NCBI GenBank assembly: GCA_036824465.1
Contig: DAITAC010000051.1
Coordinates: 1-30,037 of the forward strand
Source of the DNA: JAKOQB01 sp036824465
Lineage (GTDB): Bacteria > Pseudomonadota > Gammaproteobacteria > Burkholderiales > Burkholderiaceae_F
Direction of reading: 5' to 3'
Length of the DNA: 30,037 bases
Under the pieces are notes generated by a model that ran no database searches, was not told where the DNA came from, and was given only the letters and a program-made list of their open reading frames with translations. Of the stretch, positions 24,151 to 30,037 are shown piece by piece. How positions within the stretch are numbered: position 1 is the stretch's first letter; every line of letters begins with the position of its first letter. The position numbers were made by a program, and so were the translations under genes.

Positions 24151-24166
24151 TGTGATGCAAATCACC
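24151..24166. promoter_or_regulatory. Crp/Fnr-like dyad between the sigma and FadL-type genes
   Basis: TGTGATGCAAATCACC contains the perfect dyad GTGAT-N4-ATCAC. It is about 122 bases before the FadL-type ATG and about 98 bases before the ECF sigma ATG, so it could serve either or both divergent genes. Confidence 0.6.
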
Positions 24167-24280
24167 GAGCAGTTCGCAGGGACTTGACCCCGTTGACCCC
24201 CGGCAACCGTGCCAGCCGCCCGGCGCCTAGGATCATCGGCGCACGGTTCTGAGTCAACCCACCCTGAAAAGAGAACGACG

Positions 24281-25552
24281 ATGACGACGAAGAAGCTGAA
24301 GATCGCGGCCGCAGTGGCGGCGCTGTTCCTGCCGGCACTGGCCGGCGCCACCAACGGGTACTTTTCGCATGGCTATGGCATCAAGGCGATCGGCATGGGC
24401 GGCGCCGGGATCGCGTATCCGCAGGATGCGATCGCTGCCGCCAACAATCCGGCCGGCATGGCGATGATCGGCAATCGGATCGACTTCGGGCTCAACTGGT
24501 TCCGCCCGACGCGTCATGCCGAGATCGTCGGCAACGCCGCGCCGTCGGGGGTCAACGGCACCTACGACGCCAACAAGGAGAGCGATTTCGTCATCCCCGA
24601 GTTCGGCTACAACACGATGCTGAATCCCAACTTGTCGCTCGGCGTTTCCGTGTTCGGCAACGGCGGGATGAACACCACCTACACGAAACCGGTTCCGCTG
24701 TTCGGTTCGAGCAACCCGGGCGTGGACCTGTCGCAGCTTTTCATCGCACCAACCGTCGGATACAAGATCGCGCCGGATCATGCGGTCGGCCTCGCGGTGA
24801 ACCTCGCCTATCAGCGCTTCAAGGCGCACGGTCTGGAGAACTTCACCGCGCCCAGCGGGCCGCAGCGCTTCTCGGCTTTCCCGGGCAACGTGACCAACCA
24901 GGGCTACGACAACTCATACGGCATCGGCGCACGCGTTGGTTACATGGGGCAGCTGACGCCGCAGTTCGCGCTCGGTCTGACCTACCAGACCAAAACGAGC
25001 ATGAGCAAGTTCGACAAGTACAAGGGGCTGTTCGCCGAGGAGGGCGGTTTCGACATCCCGGCCAGCTACGGCATCGGCCTGGCGTTCAAGGCTACGCCCG
25101 CGGTCAACGTCGCGCTTGACGTCGTGAAGATCGAATACTCGGGCATCAAGTCGGTCAACAATCCGCTGCTGCCGAACCTGTTCCAGGCGCCGCTCGGCGC
25201 CAGCGGGGGCGCGGGCTTTGCGTGGCAGGACGTCACCGCGGTGAAGCTCGGCGTCGACTGGGCGATGCGTCCGGACCTGACGCTTCGCGCTGGCTACAAC
25301 CGCGGCGACCAGCCGATCCCTGCGAGCGATACGTTCTTCAACATCCTCGCGCCCGGCGTGGTCGAAGACCACTGGACGCTGGGGGCGACATGGTCGCTGC
25401 AGAGCAAATCGGAGGTGTCGCTTGCCTTCATGTATGCGCCGATCGTCAAGATCAACGGCGCGAACTCGATTCCCGCGCCCTTCGGCGGCGGCAACGTGAA
25501 CCTGAAGATGAAGCAGATGTCGCTTGGCATCGCCTACGGCTGGAAGTTCTGA
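24281..25552 (+). CDS. FadL/OmpP1-type outer-membrane channel
   Basis: A 423-residue outer-membrane beta-barrel. The signal peptide ends after GATNG-adjacent Ala23 or Ala24-region (AGA then TNGYFSHG), and the mature N-terminus carries the family features GMGGAGIA and NPAG (56-59), which form the hatch region in FadL. Alternating hydrophobic strands fill the rest and the last residue is Phe, as required for barrel assembly. FadL-type channels pass hydrophobic molecules such as fatty acids or aromatics. No fatty-acid genes are near; the neighbours are sulfur genes. A bidirectional terminator follows closely. Substrate is unknown; an apolar sulfur compound is one possibility raised by context. 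Confidence 0.92.
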   Translation: MTTKKLKIAAAVAALFLPALAGATNGYFSHGYGIKAIGMGGAGIAYPQDAIAAANNPAGMAMIGNRIDFGLNWFRPTRHAEIVGNAAPSGVNGTYDANKESDFVIPEFGYNTMLNPNLSLGVSVFGNGGMNTTYTKPVPLFGSSNPGVDLSQLFIAPTVGYKIAPDHAVGLAVNLAYQRFKAHGLENFTAPSGPQRFSAFPGNVTNQGYDNSYGIGARVGYMGQLTPQFALGLTYQTKTSMSKFDKYKGLFAEEGGFDIPASYGIGLAFKATPAVNVALDVVKIEYSGIKSVNNPLLPNLFQAPLGASGGAGFAWQDVTAVKLGVDWAMRPDLTLRAGYNRGDQPIPASDTFFNILAPGVVEDHWTLGATWSLQSKSEVSLAFMYAPIVKINGANSIPAPFGGGNVNLKMKQMSLGIAYGWKF

Positions 25553-25570
25553 GCCAGGGCGCTGCAGACA

Positions 25571-25598
25571 AAACGGGCCGCACTGCGGCCCGTTTTTC
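25571..25598. terminator. Bidirectional terminator
   Basis: AAACGGGCCG pairs perfectly with CGGCCCGTTT around a short CACTG loop, followed by TTTTT. The A-tract at the other side lets it act on the opposite strand too. It lies 19 bases after the FadL-type stop and also downstream of the convergent small Cys-protein gene. Confidence 0.9.
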
Positions 25599-25616
25599 GT
25601 TGGGGAGCTGGGACGT

Positions 25617-25790
25617 TCAGCAGCCGCCCTTGGCCTTCTTCTCTTTCTTCAGCACTTCGTCGCAGCCTTTCATCTTCGGGTCCTTCTTGCACTGTTCCAT
25701 GGTCGGCTTCGCATCCGCCTTCTTGTCCTGCGCGTACGCGGGGGCGGCCACGAAAGCAGCGGCCACCAGGGCAGCAATGAGCTTGTTCAT
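25617..25790 (-). CDS. Tiny Lys/Cys-rich periplasmic protein
   Basis: A 57-residue protein with a clear signal peptide (1-20, cleavage after AYA). The mature 37 residues hold 12 lysines and three cysteines, C34, C43 and the very last residue C57 in GGC. A good AAGGAG lies nine or so bases before the ATG at 25790. A bidirectional terminator follows it and an FNR-like box is about 150 bases upstream. I do not know a named family. The exposed C-terminal Cys on a basic peptide resembles sulfur-carrier tails (compare the GGCGG tail of SoxY) in a very general way. A carrier, metal-binding or redox role is conceivable but unproven. Confidence 0.8.
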   Translation of the reverse strand: MNKLIAALVAAAFVAAPAYAQDKKADAKPTMEQCKKDPKMKGCDEVLKKEKKAKGGC

Positions 25791-25934
25791 CAGATCGACT
25801 CCTTCGGGTTGGTGCTTGCGAGCAAGCGGGTTAATGTGGCTGCGTGCAACCGCCCGCTGCCGGGGTATGCACCGCGCGAGCGGCGTACTTTGCGTAAGCG
25901 CGCGAGCCCGGTCAAGGGTTGACCCGGCCCGCTT

Positions 25935-25948
25935 TCGATCTGGATCAA
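25935..25948 (-). promoter_or_regulatory. FNR-like box
   Basis: Minus strand reads TTGATCCAGATCGA, one base from the FNR/Anr consensus TTGAT-N4-ATCAA. It lies just past the end of the YeeE-type gene and about 150 bases upstream of the tiny Cys-protein start, which suits anaerobic control of that gene. Confidence 0.5.
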
Positions 25949-25960
25949 CCACTTGCTCCA

Positions 25961-26557
25961 CTACTGCGGACGCAGATGCTGGAACTTGCGCTCCACCCAC
26001 TCGGCACCGGCAAACGCCACCAGCGCCATGACGACCACGCCCAGCACAACCGCGCCATACGGGATTCCGAACACCTGCGGCAGCGTGAGTTCACCCATGC
26101 TGTTGGCGTTGGCCCAAAGCTCCAGCCCGGGCAGCGCAACCGCGTAGATCGCCAGCCCCGCCACGAAACCCGCCATGTAGGTCAGTCCATCGCCGCTGCC
26201 GGTCGCGGTCGCGGTGACCGACGTGCCGGGACAGAAGCCCCCAAGGATGAAGCCGAAACCCAGAATCAATCCGCCGAGCAATTGCGCGCCGACACTGGTG
26301 GGCGTCAGGTACACGTAGGAGAGATCGAGCCAGCCGATGGCGGAAAAGAACCAGAGCCCGACCGCGGTCGTGATGATCGCGGTGAACATCACCTTCAGCA
26401 CGGTCATGTCGTGCAGATAGAACTGCGCGGCAAGCTTGCGCGCACTGCCGAAGCCGGCGCGCTCGAGAAACCAGCCGAAGCCGAAGCCGAGCAGCAACGC
26501 AGTGGCGAGTCCCTGCGCATCGGTGATCAGATCGAAACCATACAGTGGCAGCGTCAT
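25961..26557 (-). CDS. YeeE/YedE-family sulfur transporter half (second)
   Basis: A 198-residue membrane protein with about five to six hydrophobic segments. It has the YeeE/YedE signature GGFCPGTS with Cys109, set in glycine-rich helices (LLGGLILGFGFILGGF). In the full-length relative TsuA, conserved cysteines relay thiosulfate across the inner membrane. Here the transporter is split: this gene overlaps the preceding half by four bases (ATGA), so the two are made together and probably form one complex. Such half-size proteins are also called PmpA/PmpB-like. The substrate may be thiosulfate or another sulfur species. Confidence 0.9.
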   Translation of the reverse strand: MTLPLYGFDLITDAQGLATALLLGFGFGWFLERAGFGSARKLAAQFYLHDMTVLKVMFTAIITTAVGLWFFSAIGWLDLSYVYLTPTSVGAQLLGGLILGFGFILGGFCPGTSVTATATGSGDGLTYMAGFVAGLAIYAVALPGLELWANANSMGELTLPQVFGIPYGAVVLGVVVMALVAFAGAEWVERKFQHLRPQ

Positions 26558-27117
26558 CGCCAGAGCCTCCGTACAAAGTAAGCCAGCAGGTAGCCGCCGG
26601 CAAACACCGACAGCATGAATACCCAGCTGCCCGCATTCAGCTGCGAGCCGCCGGTCAGGGCCTGGCCGCTGGTGCAGCCCTTGGCGAGCTTGGCGCCGAT
26701 CGCCGCGAGCAACCCACCGCTGAAAGCGAACAGCAGGCGCGTGCGCACCGACAGGTTGGGCCCGCGCTCAATGCGGAACTGCACCCGGTGCGCGAGCAGT
26801 CCGGACACGAGCGCACCGGCAAACGCGCCGATCAGCAAATACAGCGTCCAGTTGGTCGCCGGCGGATCGGCGAAGTAGCCCTTCAACGCCGGGTTCGCCG
26901 CCGTCCAGTCCGGCGCGATGGCACCGAATGCAGCGGCAAGCAACGAGCCATAGCCAGCGGTGGCACCCAATCCGCGGCCCATGATCAGAAACGTGAGCAA
27001 CAGAACGAGGCCGAGGCCGAAACCCGCGAGATACGGATTCATCAGCCGGCGTCGATCCGCCGCACGCGCGCTATCGACGCCGCGTCTGTCCGGCGATGCG
27101 ATTGCAGCGGCGCTCAT
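26554..27117 (-). CDS. YeeE/YedE-family sulfur transporter half (first)
   Basis: A 187-residue membrane protein with a polar N-terminus (about 1-25) and about four to five hydrophobic segments. The key motif AKGCTSGQALTGG contains Cys148, matching the Gly-Cys-Thr/Pro motif of YeeE/YedE proteins. The start at 27117 has GGAAGGAG about six bases upstream. It is 138 bases downstream of the triple-rhodanese stop, and a Crp/Fnr-like dyad plus a GGCGCA/TGCGCC repeat lie in that gap, so the two YeeE halves likely have their own promoter in addition to any readthrough. Confidence 0.9.
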   Translation of the reverse strand: MSAAAIASPDRRGVDSARAADRRRLMNPYLAGFGLGLVLLLTFLIMGRGLGATAGYGSLLAAAFGAIAPDWTAANPALKGYFADPPATNWTLYLLIGAFAGALVSGLLAHRVQFRIERGPNLSVRTRLLFAFSGGLLAAIGAKLAKGCTSGQALTGGSQLNAGSWVFMLSVFAGGYLLAYFVRRLWR

Positions 27118-27142
27118 GTTCAACTCCTTCCGTGATCTGTAT

Positions 27143-27158
27143 GGCGCAATGATGCGCC
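27143..27158. repeat. Inverted repeat in the YeeE leader
   Basis: GGCGCA-ATGA-TGCGCC is a perfect 6-bp dyad 26 bases upstream of the first YeeE-type ATG. It would form a hairpin in the leader RNA or be a second operator next to the Crp/Fnr-like dyad. Confidence 0.4.
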
Positions 27159-27176
27159 GGGTCATGCTGAGGGCGG

Positions 27177-27192
27177 TGTGATGGGCATCACG
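27177..27192. promoter_or_regulatory. Crp/Fnr-like dyad upstream of the YeeE pair
   Basis: TGTGATGGGCATCACG contains the perfect dyad GTGAT-N4-ATCAC. The centre is about 67 bases before the YeeE-type ATG. The flank GCAGGGAC beside it resembles ACAGGGTC beside the dyad at 22497. Confidence 0.6.
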
Positions 27193-27255
27193 CAGGGACA
27201 TATGTCGGAGGAAGCTGCGTGACTCCACACCACACCGCGGGGGCAAAGCGTTGCG

Positions 27256-28626
27256 CTACAGCTTCGGCGTCACCTTGAACGAGCCGTCCTTCGCGACCGC
27301 GATTTCGGCGTTGAGGAACCCGACCTTGCCGAAGCCGGCTTCCTTCAGCTTGTGGTATGCCATCTCGGCGCGGATGCCGGTCGAGCAGTGGGCGACGATC
27401 CGCTTGTCTTTCGGCAGCTCCTTCATGCGCGCAAGAAGTTCCTCATCCGGAATCAGCACGGCGCCCTTGATCATGCCATCGTTGGCTTCGTCCTGATTGC
27501 GCACATCAAGGATCAGCACATCGGCCGGCGTGTTGCGCGCGAGTTTGCTGAACTCATCCGCCGCAATCGAGCCCGGCCGCGGTTTCGGTGCGTACGCGAC
27601 TTTCGCCGCTGCCGGTACTCCGCTCTCAATCGTGTAGCCCGCTGCCTGCCATCCAAGAAGACCGCCGGCAATGACCTGCACGTTGGTCTGTCCTGCCTTG
27701 ACCAGTGCGCGTGCCGCAGCGACTGCATCCGCACCGCCGCGCCCGTCGTAGACGATGACCGGCGCCTGCAGCTTCGGATCGGGGAAGCTCTTCGCCAGCG
27801 ATTTGACCTTCGCGATGGGCATTCCCACTGCGCCTTTGATATGGCCACTCGCGGCCTCATCCGCCGAGCGCACGTCAAGGATGACCGCGGGGATATCCTT
27901 GTCGACGTAAGCCGCCTTCACGAACTCGGGTGTCGTCGCCAGGTAGTCCTTCGTCTGCCATTCCGGAACACCCTCGTGATACACCTTCGTGGTCGTGTAG
28001 CCGAGCGCAATTGCCTTGCGTTGCGACAGCGGGCTCATCTGGCAGGTCACACCCTGACAGAAGAAGACCAGCAATGTGCTCTTGTCGGCCGGCAGGCGAT
28101 TGACCACCTTGTCCCACGCCGGATACGGCACGTTGATTGACCCGGGGATCGTGCCCTGCTGGAAGCGCGGCAGCGGCCGCGAGTCGATCAGCGCGAAATT
28201 GCCGCTGCGCTGATCCGCGAGCTTCTTCACGAACGCATAATCGACGAGGTCCTGCCTGGCGACCTTGACTGGGCCTTTGAAGCGGATTTCGGTCGCGAAC
28301 TTCTGGCCATCGCGTTCGGCGTAGGCGATGCGAACTTCATGCCCTTTGCGCGCCTCGCGCATGTGCTCCGGCTTCTTCGCGTCGCCGGCATCGAGCACCT
28401 TCAGCGTCTTTTCGTCGAAGCGGACGATCTCCTTCGTGGCATCGATGCCGAGCTGGATCGACTGCGACTTGAACGCGACGTTCTCGAAGTAGCCGGCGAC
28501 CACACCGGCTTCCGGCTTGTGGCAGTTGTTGCAGACCGCGGGCTGGCTCGGCTTGGCGGCCGGCGCCTGTGCGGCCGCGCCGACCGACAGTGCGATCAGC
28601 GCCGTTGCGACCAGTGCATTTCTCAT
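27256..28626 (-). CDS. Exported heme c protein with three rhodanese domains
   Basis: A 456-residue periplasmic protein. After a signal peptide (about 1-20) comes one heme c attachment motif C32-N-N-C35-H36, then a linker domain to about 120, and three rhodanese domains (about 125-230, 235-335 and 350-450). The active loops read FFCQGVTCQ with Cys190, VYDGRGGAD with Asp294 in place of cysteine, and AHCSTGIRA with Cys414. Domains one and three can thus carry persulfide sulfur and the middle one cannot. Heme beside persulfide sites suggests electron exchange with sulfane sulfur. It follows the NrfD-type gene by 26 bases and is probably co-transcribed with it. A GGGGG ribosome-binding site precedes the ATG at 28626. 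Confidence 0.93.
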   Translation of the reverse strand: MRNALVATALIALSVGAAAQAPAAKPSQPAVCNNCHKPEAGVVAGYFENVAFKSQSIQLGIDATKEIVRFDEKTLKVLDAGDAKKPEHMREARKGHEVRIAYAERDGQKFATEIRFKGPVKVARQDLVDYAFVKKLADQRSGNFALIDSRPLPRFQQGTIPGSINVPYPAWDKVVNRLPADKSTLLVFFCQGVTCQMSPLSQRKAIALGYTTTKVYHEGVPEWQTKDYLATTPEFVKAAYVDKDIPAVILDVRSADEAASGHIKGAVGMPIAKVKSLAKSFPDPKLQAPVIVYDGRGGADAVAAARALVKAGQTNVQVIAGGLLGWQAAGYTIESGVPAAAKVAYAPKPRPGSIAADEFSKLARNTPADVLILDVRNQDEANDGMIKGAVLIPDEELLARMKELPKDKRIVAHCSTGIRAEMAYHKLKEAGFGKVGFLNAEIAVAKDGSFKVTPKL

Positions 28627-28652
28627 GTTTACCCCCTGGGAACGAAAAGACA

Positions 28653-29705
28653 TCACTGACCCATTCCGATCAGTGGCAGAAACTGACTCGCCTGGCCCGC
28701 ATCGACCAGCACCCAGCGCAGCGCGAATCCGCCGACCAGCACGAGCGCAGCGGGCAGCACCGTGTGCGCAATGCGATGGCGCAGTTCAAGCGCCTGCAGG
28801 GCAAACGGCACGACGATGCCGAGCGCGACGACCAGACCCCAGAACGCGACCGCGTACGGGCCGCTCAGCAACAGCGCAGCGGCGCTCTGATGGACCGCGG
28901 TGGTCGACAGCAGCCCGACGATGAGCAGCACGATCAGCGCCAGTTCGGTCAACAGGAATACTTGATCGAAGCGCACCAGCGATGTCGCGCTGGCTTTGGC
29001 CGGCGGCTGCGGCGTCAGCGGCTGCAGCAATGCCGCAAACGCGCCGCCGACCATACTGGCCGGTGCCGGCCGCTTCATCGGCACGACGACCGACAGCAGA
29101 TGCGTCAACGCGCACGCCGCCGACAGGCCCGACACGAGGAAAAGCGGTCCGAGCAGCGCCGAATTCCACAGCGGCCGCGCCACCATCGTGCTGAGCAGGA
29201 TGCCGGTGTAGATGCCGAGCGCCACGCCGGAGCCGATGTTCAGGAACGCGATCAGCCGCAGCAGCGCCGGGCGCGCAAGCAGGTAGCGCGACGAGCGGCC
29301 CACCTGTGGCAACTGGCGGCCGAGCCACGGCCACGCTTCGTCGAGCCGGATCAACGCGGACGCTGCGACGACGCCGTAGACGAGGAGTAGCACCCACGAG
29401 CCCCACGACATGGGCGACAGCACCTGGAACGTCAGATACACGCGCCACACGTACAGCTTGTGCGCGAGGTCGAGGAACAGCGCCAGCATGCCGAGGTTGA
29501 TCAGCACGAACGCCAGGATCGGCGTCTGCACGGCGTAGGCATCGCGCGCTTCGCCCTTGATGACCTTCAGCATGTGATAGCCCGCCAGCACCATCATTCC
29601 GGCGACCAGGCCGCCGAGAAACAGATACACGGGAATCTCCCAGCTCCACACGTGCAGGCGCGGGTCGATCAGCGGGTTGTTTCGGGTCGTCGTGATTTCG
29701 AGCAT
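28653..29705 (-). CDS. nrfD: NrfD/PsrC-type quinone-reactive membrane subunit
   Basis: A 350-residue integral membrane protein with about eight hydrophobic segments. The N-terminus PLIDPRLHVWSWEIPVYLFLGG (broken over the first helix) is typical of NrfD/PsrC proteins, which exchange electrons between the quinone pool and an iron-sulfur subunit on the outer face of the membrane. The iron-sulfur subunit gene lies just upstream. In this family the third subunit is usually a molybdopterin enzyme for polysulfide, thiosulfate, tetrathionate or sulfite; it would be expected past the right edge. The heme/rhodanese protein follows by 26 bases. Family is sure; substrate is inferred from the sulfur context. 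Confidence 0.93.
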   Translation of the reverse strand: MLEITTTRNNPLIDPRLHVWSWEIPVYLFLGGLVAGMMVLAGYHMLKVIKGEARDAYAVQTPILAFVLINLGMLALFLDLAHKLYVWRVYLTFQVLSPMSWGSWVLLLVYGVVAASALIRLDEAWPWLGRQLPQVGRSSRYLLARPALLRLIAFLNIGSGVALGIYTGILLSTMVARPLWNSALLGPLFLVSGLSAACALTHLLSVVVPMKRPAPASMVGGAFAALLQPLTPQPPAKASATSLVRFDQVFLLTELALIVLLIVGLLSTTAVHQSAAALLLSGPYAVAFWGLVVALGIVVPFALQALELRHRIAHTVLPAALVLVGGFALRWVLVDAGQASQFLPLIGMGQ

Positions 29706-29722
29706 CGCCGCACCTTCACTTA

Positions 29723-29740
29723 GAGTCGCGCCCGCGACTC
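29723..29740. repeat. Perfect hairpin between FeS and NrfD genes
   Basis: GAGTCGCG-CC-CGCGACTC is an 8-bp perfect inverted repeat just upstream of the NrfD-type start. It may attenuate transcription or protect RNA inside the operon, or belong to the adjacent palindromic element. Confidence 0.6.
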
Positions 29741-29746
29741 GAGAAT

Positions 29747-29783
29747 CCCCCTCGCCCTTTGGGAGAGGGGCTGGGGGTGAGGG
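29747..29783. repeat. Palindromic C-rich/G-rich intergenic element
   Basis: A run of CCCCCTCGCCCTTT is followed by GGGAGAGGGG and CTGGGGGTGAGGG. This resembles a dispersed intergenic palindrome found in many copies in proteobacterial genomes. Only one copy is in this window, so repetition is from recall and not shown here. AGCGGGC (29785-29791) and GCCCGCT (29830-29836) form a further inverted pair beside it. Confidence 0.5.
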
Positions 29784-29834
29784 AAGCGGGCCTCGGTTCT
29801 CGCATGTTCTTCTCCATCGATGTATTGAAGCCCG

Positions 29835-30037
29835 CTAAGTCAGATAGAAAACGCGCGGCCTGGTGCCTGCTTCGGGCAGCAGCGTGTGCCACTTGCGCGT
29901 GCGCAGCAACGTGGCCGCCGTGCTCTTCGGGTCGTCCAGGTCACCGAAGTGCATGCAGCGCGTCGGGCAGACCGACACGCAGGCCGGGTCCTGGCCGTCC
30001 TGCACGCGATGCAGGCAGAACGTGCACTTGTCGACAT
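29835..30037 (-). CDS. 4Fe-4S electron-transfer subunit (C-terminal part)
   Basis: The last 66 codons of a ferredoxin-like subunit; the 5' part is outside the window. The visible part begins VDKCTFCLHRV and contains the cluster ligands C4, C7, C19, C23 and C27 (numbering the visible residues), in the pattern CxxC-x11-CxxxC-PT-x-C followed by FGDLDDP. This is the typical closing cluster region of NrfC/PsrB/DmsB-type subunits. It ends RPRVFYLT before TAG at 29835. It lies upstream of the NrfD-type gene, its expected membrane partner, but an unusually long gap with repeats separates them. It should carry electrons between the membrane subunit and a catalytic subunit encoded beyond the right edge. 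Confidence 0.92.
   Translation of the reverse strand, partial: VDKCTFCLHRVQDGQDPACVSVCPTRCMHFGDLDDPKSTAATLLRTRKWHTLLPEAGTRPRVFYLT

Noticed and set aside
28654..28675. Inverted repeat CACTGA/TCAGTG at the end of the NrfD-type gene
   Set aside because: Six-base arms with a ten-base spacer inside coding sequence and no T-tract; likely chance.
29840..30037. 65-codon minus-strand frame beginning with ATG at the right edge
   Set aside because: It is the wrong frame; the neighbouring frame encodes the clear 4Fe-4S cluster motif ending at 29835.
1..30037. CRISPR arrays, insertion sequences, phage or plasmid genes
   Set aside because: No regularly spaced direct repeats, transposase motifs or integrase motifs were seen on reading both strands.

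Overview
This 30 kb window is a GC-rich, densely packed bacterial chromosome segment. The dprA-smg-topoisomerase cluster, the DnaQ/Cho-type exonuclease-nuclease fusion, the lysine/alanine-rich tail on topoisomerase III and the beta-class-like glutathione S-transferase all point to a betaproteobacterium, probably Burkholderiales or a close relative. This is inferred from gene families, not from a marker gene. I see no rRNA, tRNA, CRISPR array, transposase or prophage gene.

Left part (1-14.5 kb): DNA uptake and topology (dprA, smg, topB); a minus-strand degenerate EAL-HDOD signalling protein; a plus-strand run with a membrane-fused spermidine-synthase-like protein, a fructosamine-kinase-family protein, a SET-domain methyltransferase overlapping a DUF1993 gene, and a two-HMA copper ATPase (copA); then a small membrane protein and an exonuclease/GIY-YIG fusion.

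Middle part (14.5-21.4 kb): a minus-strand set of glutathione S-transferase, an unknown 123-residue protein and a hydrolase-OsmC fusion; an ECF sigma factor with an overlapping membrane anti-sigma protein and an upstream exported protein; and a plus-strand set of queC, a nitroreductase and an AtaL-like (DUF1857) protein.

Right part (21.4-30.0 kb): this looks like one sulfur-handling envelope locus and is the most interesting region. On the minus strand, in transcription order, it has the end of a 4Fe-4S electron-transfer subunit, an NrfD/PsrC membrane quinone subunit, an exported protein with one heme c motif and three rhodanese domains, two half-size YeeE/YedE sulfur-transport proteins, and a tiny Lys/Cys-rich periplasmic protein. 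A plus-strand FadL-type outer-membrane channel follows. It is divergent from an ECF sigma factor, RskA-type anti-sigma factor, small exported protein and tandem rhodanese. A Crp/Fnr-like dyad (GTGAT-N4-ATCAC, one arm with one mismatch) lies upstream of three of these transcription units, and an FNR-like box lies upstream of the tiny Cys protein. My reading is that the locus moves reduced or zero-valent sulfur across the envelope and couples it to the quinone pool. The catalytic molybdenum subunit would be expected just past the right edge. Functions are inferred from families; the shared operators and the porin link are new hypotheses.
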